This document shows, in pieces, positions 1 through 9,243 of a stretch of 64,000 nt of DNA (position 1 is its first letter; each line of letters opens with the position of its first letter). The stretch comes from Saprospiraceae bacterium (GTDB taxonomy: Bacteria > Bacteroidota > Bacteroidia > Chitinophagales > Saprospiraceae), in assembly GCA_016718505.1 (NCBI GenBank), contig JADKDE010000003.1:248001-312000 (forward strand), written 5' to 3'. A model generated the notes under the pieces. That model made no database searches and was not told the DNA's origin. It saw only the letters and a program-made list of their open reading frames with translations. The position numbers and the translations under genes are program-made.

Positions 1-593
1 AATTTTCATACATTTACGATTATCGTTTTAAGAATTTGGCAGCAAACCGAATACACAATCAAACCAATTTGTCCCAAGGATCTAAAAATTTTCAGACCGC
101 TGTCAATTATTCCTTCCCTATTTCATTTACTAAAAATACCAATAAGTATAGTAGATTTTTCTCAGGCGTAAAACTCGCATATTCCAACATTCATTATACT
201 CACAATCAATCCGTTCCAACCAATAGTGGAAAACCTGTACCCGCTTTCGCCATTCTTTCTAATAATGAAATGATGGACAATACTTTTTCTACGCATAATC
301 ATCGGGTAGATGGCCTGATCACCATCGGTTATCAACTCTTAACAGATGCAAGTCTTTCCTATGAAATATTTGCTGGCTTCGGTTTGTCATTCCAAGCAAA
401 CAAGACTGTAGGCACAAGCTATACTTTAGTCCAAGGAGCCACAACACATACACTGAAATATTCACAAGGATTTGAACCACGCTATGAAAAATATCTAGCA
501 TTTAATAACAGTGGAGCCAAGGGATTCTCGGCACTTCCAGTTTTCCAACTGGGCGCTAAAATAGGATGGACTACATTTAAAAAAGGAAAATAA
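1..593 (+). CDS. outer-membrane beta-barrel-like protein, 3' part
   Basis: The reading frame is open to the left edge, so only the C-terminal ~195 residues are present and no true start is visible (the first in-frame start-like codon is a TTG at 36). The sequence alternates polar and hydrophobic residues in strands rich in Tyr, Phe and Gly, and ends in a strand with the pattern LGAKIGWTTF followed by a short basic tail, as in Bacteroidota outer-membrane barrels. No specific family is recognised. It is separated from htpG by about 240 bp and is probably the last gene of an upstream unit. Confidence 0.5.
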   Translation, partial: FSYIYDYRFKNLAANRIHNQTNLSQGSKNFQTAVNYSFPISFTKNTNKYSRFFSGVKLAYSNIHYTHNQSVPTNSGKPVPAFAILSNNEMMDNTFSTHNHRVDGLITIGYQLLTDASLSYEIFAGFGLSFQANKTVGTSYTLVQGATTHTLKYSQGFEPRYEKYLAFNNSGAKGFSALPVFQLGAKIGWTTFKKGK

Positions 594-748
594 AAATAAA
601 TCAGCTAAAATCATAGGGAACGCTTTTCATAAATAGAGTTGCTACTTATTGACCGGGCTTAGACTTAAGCTCGGTTATTTTTTTGAGCCATTTTGCTTCC
701 TTGCAAATTTTTCAGGTGACAAAATAACACCATTTTTTGCCATCACAA

Positions 749-762
749 GCCAATTTGTCGCA
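749..762. promoter_or_regulatory. candidate chaperone operator upstream of htpG
   Basis: The imperfect palindrome GCCAATTTGTC lies about 70 bp before the htpG start. The same motif in inverse orientation, GACAATTTGGC, with a second half-copy GGACAAATTGC, lies upstream of dnaK (10653-10682). Seen directly in the sequence; a role in heat-shock control is inference. It is not a CIRCE element. Confidence 0.3.
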
Positions 763-831
763 TTTCACGCAAAGGCATGTTTTTTGACATTGTATTTAAT
801 TTTCAATATTATATTAAATCAAGCAATAGAT

Positions 832-2703
832 ATGGCAAAGACTGGACAAATTTCCGTTCAAACGGAAAACATTTTTCCGATAATTAAAAAATTCCTTTAT
901 TCTGACCAAGAAATATTTCTCAGAGAGCTCGTTTCCAACGCTGTGGACGCCTGCCAAAAACTAAAAACACTGGCATCCAAAGGCGAAACAACTGGAGAGC
1001 TAGGGGAGCTTCGCATAGAAATCCTCCTAGATGAAGCTGCTAAAACCATCACCATCCGCGATAATGGGATCGGGATGACTGCCGAAGAAGTAGAAAAATA
1101 CCTCAACCAAGTTGCATTTTCTAGCGCCTCCGAATTTTTGGAGAAGTACAAAAACGAAACCAACATAATTGGTCATTTTGGCTTAGGTTTTTATTCCGCT
1201 TTCATGGTGGCAGACAACGTAGAGGTTTTGACTAAGTCCTACAAAGAAGGTGCTACCGCTGTTCGTTGGACATGCGACGGAAATCCATCTTACACCCTTG
1301 AGGATATAGACAAAGACACGAGAGGTACGGACATCATTCTCCACATCAATGAAGAAGGCAAAGAATACCTAGACAAATACAAGCTCGAAGGTTTGCTCAA
1401 TAAGTATTGCAAATTTTTGCCCGTCACGATCCAAATGGGTACGAGGACTGAAACCACCTATGAAGGTGAAGGTGACGACCGCAAAGAGATAAAAACCGAA
1501 GTTCCTAACATCATCAACGACAAAGATCCCCTTTGGAAGAAAAATCCACTAGAAATCACCGAAGAGGAGTACAAGAATTTTTACAGAGATCTGTACCCAA
1601 TGAGCTCAGATCCATTGTTTTGGATTCACTTGAACATCGATTATCCATTCAATCTTACTGGAATTCTATATTTCCCCAAAATCAGCAACGATCTTGCCCT
1701 ACAAAAAAACAAAATCCAACTATACAGCAATCAGGTTTATGTTACTGACGAAGTCAAAGACATCGTTCCTGAGTTTTTAACCCTTTTACACGGTGTGATA
1801 GATTCTCCCGATATTCCACTCAATGTTTCACGCAGTTATCTCCAAGCAGATGCCAATGTCAAGAAAATCACGGGCTATATTACGCGTAAAGTAGCTGAAA
1901 AATTGCAAGAACTATACAACAAAGATCTCGAGGGCTACCAAGCAAAATGGTCCGATATAGGGGTTTTCGTCAAATACGGCATCATCTCCGATGAAAAATT
2001 CGCTGAAAAAGCCATGAAATTCGCCTTGTTCCAAAATGTTGACAAAGAGTTCTTTGCGATCGAGGCATACGATGAAAAAATCAAGGCCCTGCAGACCGAC
2101 AAAAACAACAAACTGGTCCATATATACAGCACCAACCCAACTGAGCAATACGCGTACATACAAGCAGCGAAAAATAGAAGCTATGACGTGCTATTGATGG
2201 ATCACCCCATTGACAATCACTTCATCCAACACCTAGAGTACAAGCTACCTAACACTTCTTTCGTGCGTGTGGATGCAGATACCGCCGACCAACTCATCCA
2301 CAAAGACGAGAAGGTAGAATCTGTACTCAACGAGCAAGAAAAAGAGTCGATCAAAGGCCTTTTTGAAAACATCGTTAAAGCAACTCCAGGGGCCACAGCT
2401 GTTCTAAAAGATCTATCTCCGACAGATGATCCCATTTCCATCGTGCGCCCAGAATTCATGCGACGTATGAAGGAAATGCAAGCATTACAAGGGATGAATT
2501 TTGGAGATTTTCCAGACGCCATCAACGTTAATATCAATACCAATCACCCCTTGATTTGTCAGAAAATCCTACTAGAGACCGACGACGCCAAAAAGAACTC
2601 GATAGCCTCCTACCTCGTACAGTTGGCCAAACTACAACAAAATATGCTCAAAGGCGAAGAACTAAACCAGTTCGTCCACACCAGCATCTCACAGCTCAAC
2701 TAA
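832..2703 (+). CDS. htpG: HSP90-family molecular chaperone HtpG
   Basis: Cytosolic ATP-dependent chaperone, 623 residues, close to the usual bacterial length. The N-terminal GHKL ATPase domain is complete: the ELVSNAVDA helix near residues 32-40, DNGIGM near 77-82 and the GHFGLGFYSAF lid near 114-124. The middle domain follows with the conserved PLNVSRSYLQ stretch, then the C-terminal dimerisation domain. The frame is open back to a TTG at 649, but the ATG at 832 begins exactly at the family N-terminus (MAKTGQISVQ), so the upstream 61 codons are leader. It is monocistronic, with a possible shared chaperone motif upstream and a strong inverted repeat about 26 bp after the stop. Confidence 0.97.
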   Translation: MAKTGQISVQTENIFPIIKKFLYSDQEIFLRELVSNAVDACQKLKTLASKGETTGELGELRIEILLDEAAKTITIRDNGIGMTAEEVEKYLNQVAFSSASEFLEKYKNETNIIGHFGLGFYSAFMVADNVEVLTKSYKEGATAVRWTCDGNPSYTLEDIDKDTRGTDIILHINEEGKEYLDKYKLEGLLNKYCKFLPVTIQMGTRTETTYEGEGDDRKEIKTEVPNIINDKDPLWKKNPLEITEEEYKNFYRDLYPMSSDPLFWIHLNIDYPFNLTGILYFPKISNDLALQKNKIQLYSNQVYVTDEVKDIVPEFLTLLHGVIDSPDIPLNVSRSYLQADANVKKITGYITRKVAEKLQELYNKDLEGYQAKWSDIGVFVKYGIISDEKFAEKAMKFALFQNVDKEFFAIEAYDEKIKALQTDKNNKLVHIYSTNPTEQYAYIQAAKNRSYDVLLMDHPIDNHFIQHLEYKLPNTSFVRVDADTADQLIHKDEKVESVLNEQEKESIKGLFENIVKATPGATAVLKDLSPTDDPISIVRPEFMRRMKEMQALQGMNFGDFPDAINVNINTNHPLICQKILLETDDAKKNSIASYLVQLAKLQQNMLKGEELNQFVHTSISQLN

Positions 2704-2728
2704 GTTCAAATTATTATTATAAGGGCAC

Positions 2729-2756
2729 GTCCTGACTACCAAAAAGTAGTCAGGAC
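2729..2756. terminator. inverted repeat after htpG
   Basis: A perfect 11-bp stem GTCCTGACTAC/GTAGTCAGGAC with a six-base loop CAAAAA lies 26 bp after the htpG stop. There is no clear T-run after it, so it may be a weak terminator or the edge of the GC-rich repeat block that follows. Confidence 0.5.
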
Positions 2757-2901
2757 CAGGCTCCTGCGGGCTGTCGGTGCTACGCACTCGGCTATCGCCG
2801 ACCCTCCGTATCCTTCGTGCGATAACGGGTTCATTTTCAATGCTTCTCTGGACCCTCAGCACACTTCATCCATCAAGTTTCAAGCCTTACCAAAACTACT
2901 C

Positions 2902-3272
2902 TCATCCACTCGGGATGAAATATATCTAACTTTATAGCCCCCCTCCCTCGTGCGACCCTTTCGGGGTCGAATATATACTAACAACACCTCTTGAGAATAT
3001 CAGAACCCTTCGGGTTCAACTTTCATCCATTCCCACAATTAATTGCCACATTCATCCCTTTGGGATGAAATACATTTAACTATATGTTCGTTACGCCTCG
3101 TGCGACCCCCTCGGGGTCGAATCTATCCATTTCAACTCTTCTTGAAAATATCAGAACCCTTCAGGTTCAACTTTCATTCCATTTAAACTAACACTTGAAT
3201 CTCTCTCATCCCCTCGGGATGAAATACATCTAACTTTATAGCCCCCTCCATCGTGCGACCCCTTCGAGGTCG
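2902..3272. repeat. tandem array of three rotating hairpins, ~50-bp spacing
   Basis: Eight short palindromes follow each other at an almost constant step: 2902, 2953, 3003, 3051, 3103, 3154, 3206 and 3256. Three types rotate in strict order: a = TCATCC..GGGATGA, b = CGACCC..GGGGTCG, c = GAACCC..GGGTTC. This gives about 2.7 copies of a ~150-bp unit. The sequence between hairpins is AT-rich and also partly repeated (for example ATACATCTAACTTTATAG, and AATATCAGAACCC before type c). The loops are TTCG-like. No protein-coding gene is visible from 2704 to 3304. It resembles REP/BIME-type extragenic arrays; no RAYT transposase is present in the window. Confidence 0.85.
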
Positions 3273-3304
3273 AATCTATCCATTCCGAAATTTTAAGCAA
3301 TGAC

Positions 3305-4718
3305 CTAATTCAAATACTTAGCCACAATCGGAAGTCGTCTCCCCATGCCGAAAGATTTAGACGAAACACGAATAACTGGGGGCGACTGATATCGCTTGAA
3401 TTCATTGATATTGACCAAGCGAAGCGCACGCCTTACCGTTGCCTCATCGTAGCCCATTTCGATGATATCTTGAGGACTTTTGCGCATCTCAACATGCAAG
3501 CTCACTTTTATTCGTGGTATTGAGCAGGATATTTCCGTGCTTATTGCTGACAGCCATAAGCAGCATACCACGTATTCTCGCTTGGATATTTTCCTCCGTG
3601 ACATTAGGCGGCAAATCATCGAATAGAGGCCCTAAGGTCTTTTCATACATATCGAATATCGGTCGAATCGGTACAATATCATATCGTATCCCCAAGGACT
3701 CTGCCAATGCCTTGGCATCATCCACAGAATGCCCACTGGAGTATTGGGATGGCATCAACAGCACCCGCACATTTTCACTACCCAATGCCCTTACCGCTAA
3801 TACCGCAGTCAATGCCGAGTCTATACCACCAGAAAGGCCCAAAATAGCCTTTTTCAGTCCTAATTTGGCAAAATAATCCTTAATTCCTAGCACGATGGCA
3901 TCGTGTATCAAGGCGATTTTATTTTTCACTTGTACTCGCTCCATTTTACCTTCAATGACCTCTTGGAGGTCATACACGCGGATACATTCCTCAAAATATG
4001 GCATTTCTTCATAAACTTGCCCATTGGGCGACATTACAATGGATCCACCATCGAAGATGATCTCCGTTTGTGCACCTACTTCATTGCAGTAAAATATCGG
4101 AACTTTATACCGCTCTACATTGGACTTTAGCACGTCTATACGCTCCTGCGCATGCGTATAATGGAAAGGCGAAGCCGAAATATTTAGCATTAAATCGGGC
4201 TTTTGATCCATCATTTCATCCATTGGACAGATGGGGTAAAGTGGATTCTCGTTACCGACGTTCCAGATATCTTCACACACCGTAAGGGCGATTTTCTTAC
4301 CTTTAAAATCAACGACATTCCATTCAGTCGCAGGCTCAAAATACCTATATTCATCGAATATGTCGTAGGTAGGCAGCAGTGTTTTTGCTTGCGTATATTT
4401 ACGCTTACCTCCTTCTAGAAAAATCACACAATTCAACAAATCCTTACCCTCAGCTTTAGGATTTACTATCGGACTTCCAACTACGATTGCTATCTCATGC
4501 GACAGCTCTAACAAGGAGTCCACCACAGTTTCCGACATTTGCACAAAATCCGCAAACTCCAAAAAGTCTTGAGGAGGGTATCCACATGTGACCAATTCGC
4601 TAAAACAGACCAAGTCTGCCTTGAGACTTATGGCCTTGTGACAAGCATCGATTATTTTAGCCTTATTCCCTTCAAAATCCCCAATATGCACGTTCAACTG
4701 TGCCATCGCTATACGCAT
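3305..4718 (-). pseudogene. nadE: glutamine-dependent NAD+ synthetase with internal deletion
   Basis: Last step of NAD synthesis: amidation of deamido-NAD using glutamine. The N-terminal nitrilase-type amidase domain is complete, with Glu in FSELVTCGYPP, Lys in AKTLLPTYDIFDEYRY and Cys in TVCEDIW. The synthetase domain has its P-loop LGLSGGIDSALT. The frame then runs from NTTNKSELA to a stop at 3489, and the family C-terminus (GYDEATVRRALRLVN ... FGMGRRLPIVAKY) continues in another frame down to 3305. About 75-80 family residues between these points (the GYxTLYGDMxGG and TKPPSAELR region) are missing, and the join is out of frame. A working product is unlikely unless this is an assembly error or a second nadE exists. 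Confidence 0.85.
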
Positions 4719-4795
4719 AATTCCTAGTTTTTTCTATTAATGAAACAAAGATACACAAAGCGAATTTAACTTAATAACCGATCATAAACTTATCA

Positions 4796-4926
4796 GGGCG
4801 TCCCCCATGTAGCACATGGGTCGGTGCATTCGTGAGTTCGCTTTGCTCCGTCTCGCCAGCCCAAGCGACGAGACTCTCCCTCGTCATTTGATGTCTTCGG
4901 GAGATCACTACTCCACCTGACGCGCT
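4796..4926 (+). repeat. structured intergenic element, copy A
   Basis: GC-rich element starting GGGCGTCC and ending CTGACGCG, filled with hairpins such as CCCATGT-AGC-ACATGGG. It lies between nadE and the divergent methyltransferase gene. It shares boundaries with copies at 19258, 26297, 34975, 40893, 46787 and 55545, and shares the internal string GTTCGCTTTGCTCCGTCTCG with the 26297 copy. Confidence 0.7.
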
Positions 4927-5006
4927 TGGATAATATACATGCCTTTCACTCCGTGATATACTTTCAAACCAAAAAAAAACTAAAGCAACTAAAGCCATTT
5001 TTTACG

Positions 5007-5014
5007 TAACTTTG
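5007..5014 (+). promoter_or_regulatory. Bacteroidota -7 promoter element
   Basis: TAACTTTG matches the TAnnTTTG -7 consensus of the Bacteroidota primary sigma factor and lies 28 bp before the methyltransferase ATG at 5042. No convincing -33 TTG was assigned. Confidence 0.5.
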
Positions 5015-5041
5015 AACCTACTAGCAAAGAGGTGTATCATC

Positions 5042-5854
5042 ATGGAAAATAGTAATTGGTCTTCTTATTTCGATGCCAACCAAAAGCTTTGGGATGCTAA
5101 AACACCCATACATTGGGCTTCGTCTTTCTATGACGTAGAAGGATTCATAAAAAAACCAAATTCACTCAATAGCATCGAAACCAAACTGCTTGGAGACCTT
5201 CATCACCAGTCGATTTTGCATTTGCAATGCCATTTTGGACAAGATACAATATCTCTAGCAAAGCTTGGTGCGAAGGCTGTTGGGATTGATTTTTCAAGTG
5301 AAGCAATCGATCATGCGCGCAAATTGAATGAAGAACTAGGAACAGATTGTACTTTTTTTGAAAGCAATGTTTACAATATTGCATCCCTTGGGCTAGGCCA
5401 ATTTGATTGGGTTTTTACTTCATATGGTTCGATATGTTGGCTGCCTGATTTAGAAACTTGGGCGAGGATTATTTTCAACCATCTCAAGCCTGGGGGCAAA
5501 TTCTTGATAGTAGATTTACACCCACTATTACATCTTTTGGATTGGACCACTGCACAAATCGCCTATGAATACGACACATATGGTCAGCCCATTCGAGAAG
5601 AAAACCAAGGGACTTATACCGATGGAGGAGAATGCCTAAAATCTGTCGAATATTTTTGGAATCACAGCATGAGCAGTCTGATTTCAGCACTTTTAAAATC
5701 GGGATTGATCCTAGAATCTTTGGATGAATTTAATTATTGCCCTTATGATTTATTTGGAGATGGCTCTATTGCCACGGAATCGGGATTTGCCATAAAAAAT
5801 TTACCAAAATCATTCCCTTATGTGTACGCCATTGCTTGCACAAAACCTTTATAA
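5042..5854 (+). CDS. class I SAM-dependent methyltransferase
   Basis: A 270-residue soluble methyltransferase. The SAM-binding motif I appears as ILHLQCHFGQDTISLAKLGA (near residues 57-76), followed by the acidic end of strand 2 in AVGIDFSSEAI and a motif near FDWVFTSYGSICWL. The Gln-Cys-His-Phe-Gly variant of motif I is typical of a Bacteroidota and plant-related methyltransferase subgroup. The substrate is not evident. The ATG at 5042 is preferred over the in-frame TTG at 5012, because the latter would overlap the -7 element. The gene is followed 18 bp later by an aldehyde dehydrogenase, probably in one transcript. Confidence 0.85.
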   Translation: MENSNWSSYFDANQKLWDAKTPIHWASSFYDVEGFIKKPNSLNSIETKLLGDLHHQSILHLQCHFGQDTISLAKLGAKAVGIDFSSEAIDHARKLNEELGTDCTFFESNVYNIASLGLGQFDWVFTSYGSICWLPDLETWARIIFNHLKPGGKFLIVDLHPLLHLLDWTTAQIAYEYDTYGQPIREENQGTYTDGGECLKSVEYFWNHSMSSLISALLKSGLILESLDEFNYCPYDLFGDGSIATESGFAIKNLPKSFPYVYAIACTKPL

Positions 5855-5872
5855 CTTTCGCATTTTAAAATT

Positions 5873-7315
5873 ATGAAAAAAATTAAAAATTTTATAGGTG
5901 GAGAATGGTGCGAACCCATTTCAGGTCGTTATCTAGACAATGTCAATTCAGCACTAGGAGAAGTCTATTCTCAATTGCCAGATTCGGACGAATTGGATGC
6001 CGCTGCCGCTGTAACTGCCGCATCCGAAGCATTTGAAGCGTGGAGCAAAACAACTCTTGAACAGAGAGCCATCCTTTTACAAAAAATGGCCGATATACTC
6101 GATAGAAGAAGGGAAGAATTCGCCTTGGCGGAATCCATAGACAATGGCAAGCCCATCAGTTTATCGCTGCAAGGGGACATCCCAAGAGCAGCCTCCAATC
6201 TCAGATTTTATGCTGGAGGAGCTATGCACTTCGCCTCAGAATCACACGCCATGCCCAATTTTGGCGTCAATTATACTTTAAGGAAACCAGTTGGCCCAGT
6301 GCTATCGATTTCCCCTTGGAATCTACCCTTACATATTTTTACCTGGAAGATAGCTCCTGCCCTAGCAGCAGGCAATACCGTCGTCGCCAAACCATCCGAA
6401 ATCACCCCGATGACCGCTTATCTGTTTGGTGAGATCTGTCAGGAAGCTGGATTACCAGCTGGAGTCTTGAATATAATACACGGATTAGGGGCCAAAGCTG
6501 CCATGCCAGTAGCTAAAGACCCTCGTATCAAAGCCGTTACGTTTACGGGTGGTACCGCAACAGGGCGCATTCTTGCACAGGAGATAGCCCCTACTTTCAA
6601 GAAAATGTCCCTAGAACTAGGTGGCAAAAATGCCAACATCATTTTTGATGATTGTGATCTTGATCAAGCAGTAGAGACTACTCTGCTTACTTCCTTTTCC
6701 AACCAAGGGCAGATTTGCTTGTGTGGCTCACGTTTATTGATCCAACAAGGTATATATCCGAAATTCAAACAAAAACTACTAGAGGCCATCCAAAAGCTCC
6801 CTGTGGGCAATCCTATGGACCCAGCCACTCGAGTCGGAGCCATTGTCTCAAAAAGTCATTTTGAAAAAATATTATCGTATATCCAAATCGCCAAAGACGA
6901 AGGTGGAAAAATTTTGTCTGGTGGAGAAAAACTTAGCCCTCATGGTGAATGTGCCAATGGATATTTTATCAAACCAACCGTCATCGAAGGCCTAGATAAT
7001 ATGGCGCGCTGCAATCAAGAAGAAATATTCAGATCCGTGGTTACGCTCCAATCATTTGCTACAAAGGAGGAAGCCATTTCCCTTGCGAATGGCACACCAT
7101 ATGGCCTTGCAGCCTCTATATGGACCCAAGATCTAAAACAAGCTCATGTCGTTGCAGATGCTTTAGATTCTGGAATTATTTGGGTGAATTGCTGGATGAT
7201 TCGCGACCTTAGAACCCCATTTGGTGGGATGAAACAGTCTGGAGTAGGACGAGAAGGTGGCTGGGAGTCTATGCGATTTTTTACGGAGCCGAAGAATATT
7301 TGCATAAAATATTAA
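5873..7315 (+). CDS. aldehyde dehydrogenase (2-hydroxymuconate-semialdehyde dehydrogenase-like)
   Basis: NAD(P)+-dependent aldehyde oxidation in the cytosol, 480 residues. The ALDH fold is complete: SPWNLPLH near 147-154, the cofactor-site KPSE near 173, FTGGTATGR near 224-232, the general base Glu248 in LELGGKN, and nucleophile Cys282 in GQICLC, followed by GGMKQSGVGREGG near the C-terminus. The N-terminus (IKNFIGGEW) and the GQICLC motif resemble the ALDH8 / hydroxymuconic semialdehyde group, but no aromatic meta-cleavage genes are adjacent, so the substrate is uncertain. The next gene starts about 50 bp after the stop. Confidence 0.93.
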   Translation: MKKIKNFIGGEWCEPISGRYLDNVNSALGEVYSQLPDSDELDAAAAVTAASEAFEAWSKTTLEQRAILLQKMADILDRRREEFALAESIDNGKPISLSLQGDIPRAASNLRFYAGGAMHFASESHAMPNFGVNYTLRKPVGPVLSISPWNLPLHIFTWKIAPALAAGNTVVAKPSEITPMTAYLFGEICQEAGLPAGVLNIIHGLGAKAAMPVAKDPRIKAVTFTGGTATGRILAQEIAPTFKKMSLELGGKNANIIFDDCDLDQAVETTLLTSFSNQGQICLCGSRLLIQQGIYPKFKQKLLEAIQKLPVGNPMDPATRVGAIVSKSHFEKILSYIQIAKDEGGKILSGGEKLSPHGECANGYFIKPTVIEGLDNMARCNQEEIFRSVVTLQSFATKEEAISLANGTPYGLAASIWTQDLKQAHVVADALDSGIIWVNCWMIRDLRTPFGGMKQSGVGREGGWESMRFFTEPKNICIKY

Positions 7316-7365
7316 CATATATAGCAAATTTTCATATACATTTACGCATAACAATTTACATTTTT

Positions 7366-9237
7366 ATGTGCATAAGTGTTTTTAATAAGCCTAAAGCTTT
7401 ATTTCGTATTACCTTAGTTTTCTTCATTTCTGTGGGTCAAAGAAGTAGCGCACAAGCGACTTGGCAACAAAAAGCCAATTACGAAATCGATGTTCAGCTC
7501 GACGACGAAAACCATAAATTGACAGGAACTGAACGCATTACCTACTACAACAATTCTCCAGATGCGCTTGACCATCTGTATTTTCATTTGTTTTACAATG
7601 CATTCCAACCAAACTCGATGATGGATACTCGATCTAGAAATATAGCTGATCCCGACGGACGTGTTAGAGATCGAATTTCAAAATTAAAACCCAATGAGAT
7701 TGGCTATCAAAAAATATCAAAAGTTCTCGTTAATAACAAGGAAGTTCCTTTCGAAATCCTTGAAACCATCCTCAAAGTCAATCTTCCAAATCAAATAAAG
7801 CCTAAAAAGAAAGCCAAAATAACCCTAGAATTTGAAGCACAAATACCTGTACAAATCAGACGAACTGGTAGGGACAATTCCGAGGGGATAGATTACACGA
7901 TGACGCAATGGTATCCAAAATTGTGTGCATATGACCATAATGGATGGCATCCAAATGATTATGTAGCCCGAGAATTTTACGGTGTAGTGGGAGAATTCAA
8001 GGTTAATATTACGCTAGACAAAAAATTCATCATTGGGGCTACAGGAGAATTAGAAAATGAGATAGAAATATTAAAAGCCAGAAATAATTCATCTAGAAAT
8101 TTGGTTACTTGGCATTGGATAGCTGAAAATGTTCATGACTTTGCTTGGGCCGCTGATACTGGTTTTACTCACGATATGATCCTTGGAGACCAAGGCGGAA
8201 AAATGAATTTTTATTATCAAAAAAATAGCAAAACGGATTCCACTTGGAAGGCTTTGCAACCCGTCATGAATGAAGTAAAAAACTTTGTTAGTGAACGTTT
8301 TGGCCCCTATGTATATCCCCAGTTTTCTTTCATCCAAGGTGGTGACGGAGGGATGGAATACCCGATGGTCACTATGATGTTGGGCAATGGCAAGTTTAGA
8401 GGGCTGATAGGTCTCGCTACGCATGAATATTTACACTCATGGTATCCGATGATGATCGGAACGGATGAAAGTAGAGATCCTTGGATGGATGAAGGATTTG
8501 CATCGTATGTAGAAACATTGGTCATGGAACATTTGGAAGGCATGGGCACTTTTGGAGGGATTGGTCGCAAAGCTAAGGATCCGTTTTATGGAGATTATAA
8601 TGCGTACATTTCCCTTGTAAAATCTGGCAAAGAAGAGCCGCTCACAACGCCTTCGGATCACTACAATACCAATAGAGCTTATTCCATCGCATCCTACGTC
8701 AAAGGTGCCTTATTTCTTAATCAATTGGAATATATCATTGGTCGTGACAAATTTTCAAAGTTGATGAAAGAATACCACCGACGCTTTTTACACAAATTTG
8801 CATCTCCAGATGATTTTATTTCCCTAGCTGAAAAAATATCGAAAATGCAACTCGACTGGTATAAAGAAAGTTGGGTAAATACCACCAATACCATCGATTA
8901 TAGCATTGATACGGTTTATAACATTGGTCCTAAAAAAACCAAAATTATCCTAAAGAGAATCGGGCGTATTTCAATGCCTATTGACTTGATGGTCGAAGAT
9001 CATGAAGGTCTTCAAAAAATCGTACATATACCGAACAGCATGACTTTCGGGCATAAAGATGCTGAATTTCCAGGCTATTCTTGGGAAGTAATGACCCCTT
9101 GGAGATGGACATCTCCTACTTACTCCCTTGACCTAGATATCGATTTCAAGTCACTTAAATCCATCATCATAGACCCTACCGACCGAATGGTGGACATAGA
9201 CCGAACTAATAACGAATATTTACCTAAAAATCCCTAA
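7366..9237 (+). CDS. M1-family metallopeptidase, secreted
   Basis: Zinc aminopeptidase-like enzyme, 623 residues from the ATG at 7366. The N-terminus carries a hydrophobic export signal ending near SSAQA, so it should act in the periplasm or outside. The catalytic HEYLH (HExxH, about 353-357) is followed after 18 residues by Glu376 in WMDEGF, the third zinc ligand, and GGDGGMEYPMV matches the GxMEN-like exopeptidase region in altered form. The C-terminus carries a divergent beta domain. The frame is open back to a TTG at 7300 that overlaps the ALDH gene; the ATG at 7366 directly before the signal peptide is the better start. It is followed 6 bp later by a transporter gene. Confidence 0.92.
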   Translation: MCISVFNKPKALFRITLVFFISVGQRSSAQATWQQKANYEIDVQLDDENHKLTGTERITYYNNSPDALDHLYFHLFYNAFQPNSMMDTRSRNIADPDGRVRDRISKLKPNEIGYQKISKVLVNNKEVPFEILETILKVNLPNQIKPKKKAKITLEFEAQIPVQIRRTGRDNSEGIDYTMTQWYPKLCAYDHNGWHPNDYVAREFYGVVGEFKVNITLDKKFIIGATGELENEIEILKARNNSSRNLVTWHWIAENVHDFAWAADTGFTHDMILGDQGGKMNFYYQKNSKTDSTWKALQPVMNEVKNFVSERFGPYVYPQFSFIQGGDGGMEYPMVTMMLGNGKFRGLIGLATHEYLHSWYPMMIGTDESRDPWMDEGFASYVETLVMEHLEGMGTFGGIGRKAKDPFYGDYNAYISLVKSGKEEPLTTPSDHYNTNRAYSIASYVKGALFLNQLEYIIGRDKFSKLMKEYHRRFLHKFASPDDFISLAEKISKMQLDWYKESWVNTTNTIDYSIDTVYNIGPKKTKIILKRIGRISMPIDLMVEDHEGLQKIVHIPNSMTFGHKDAEFPGYSWEVMTPWRWTSPTYSLDLDIDFKSLKSIIIDPTDRMVDIDRTNNEYLPKNP

Positions 9238-9243
9238 ATCAAA

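Noticed and set aside
649..831. 61-codon N-terminal extension of HtpG
   Set aside because: The extension begins at a TTG and is unlike HtpG; the ATG at 832 gives the exact family start, and the extra codons overlap the presumed promoter region.
2902..3272. CRISPR array
   Set aside because: Regular ~50-bp spacing suggested it, but three different palindromes rotate, the intervening sequence is itself repeated, and no cas genes are present.
4771..4998. Small ORF in the nadE-methyltransferase gap
   Set aside because: It overlaps structured element copy A, and its codons are not conserved in the other copies.
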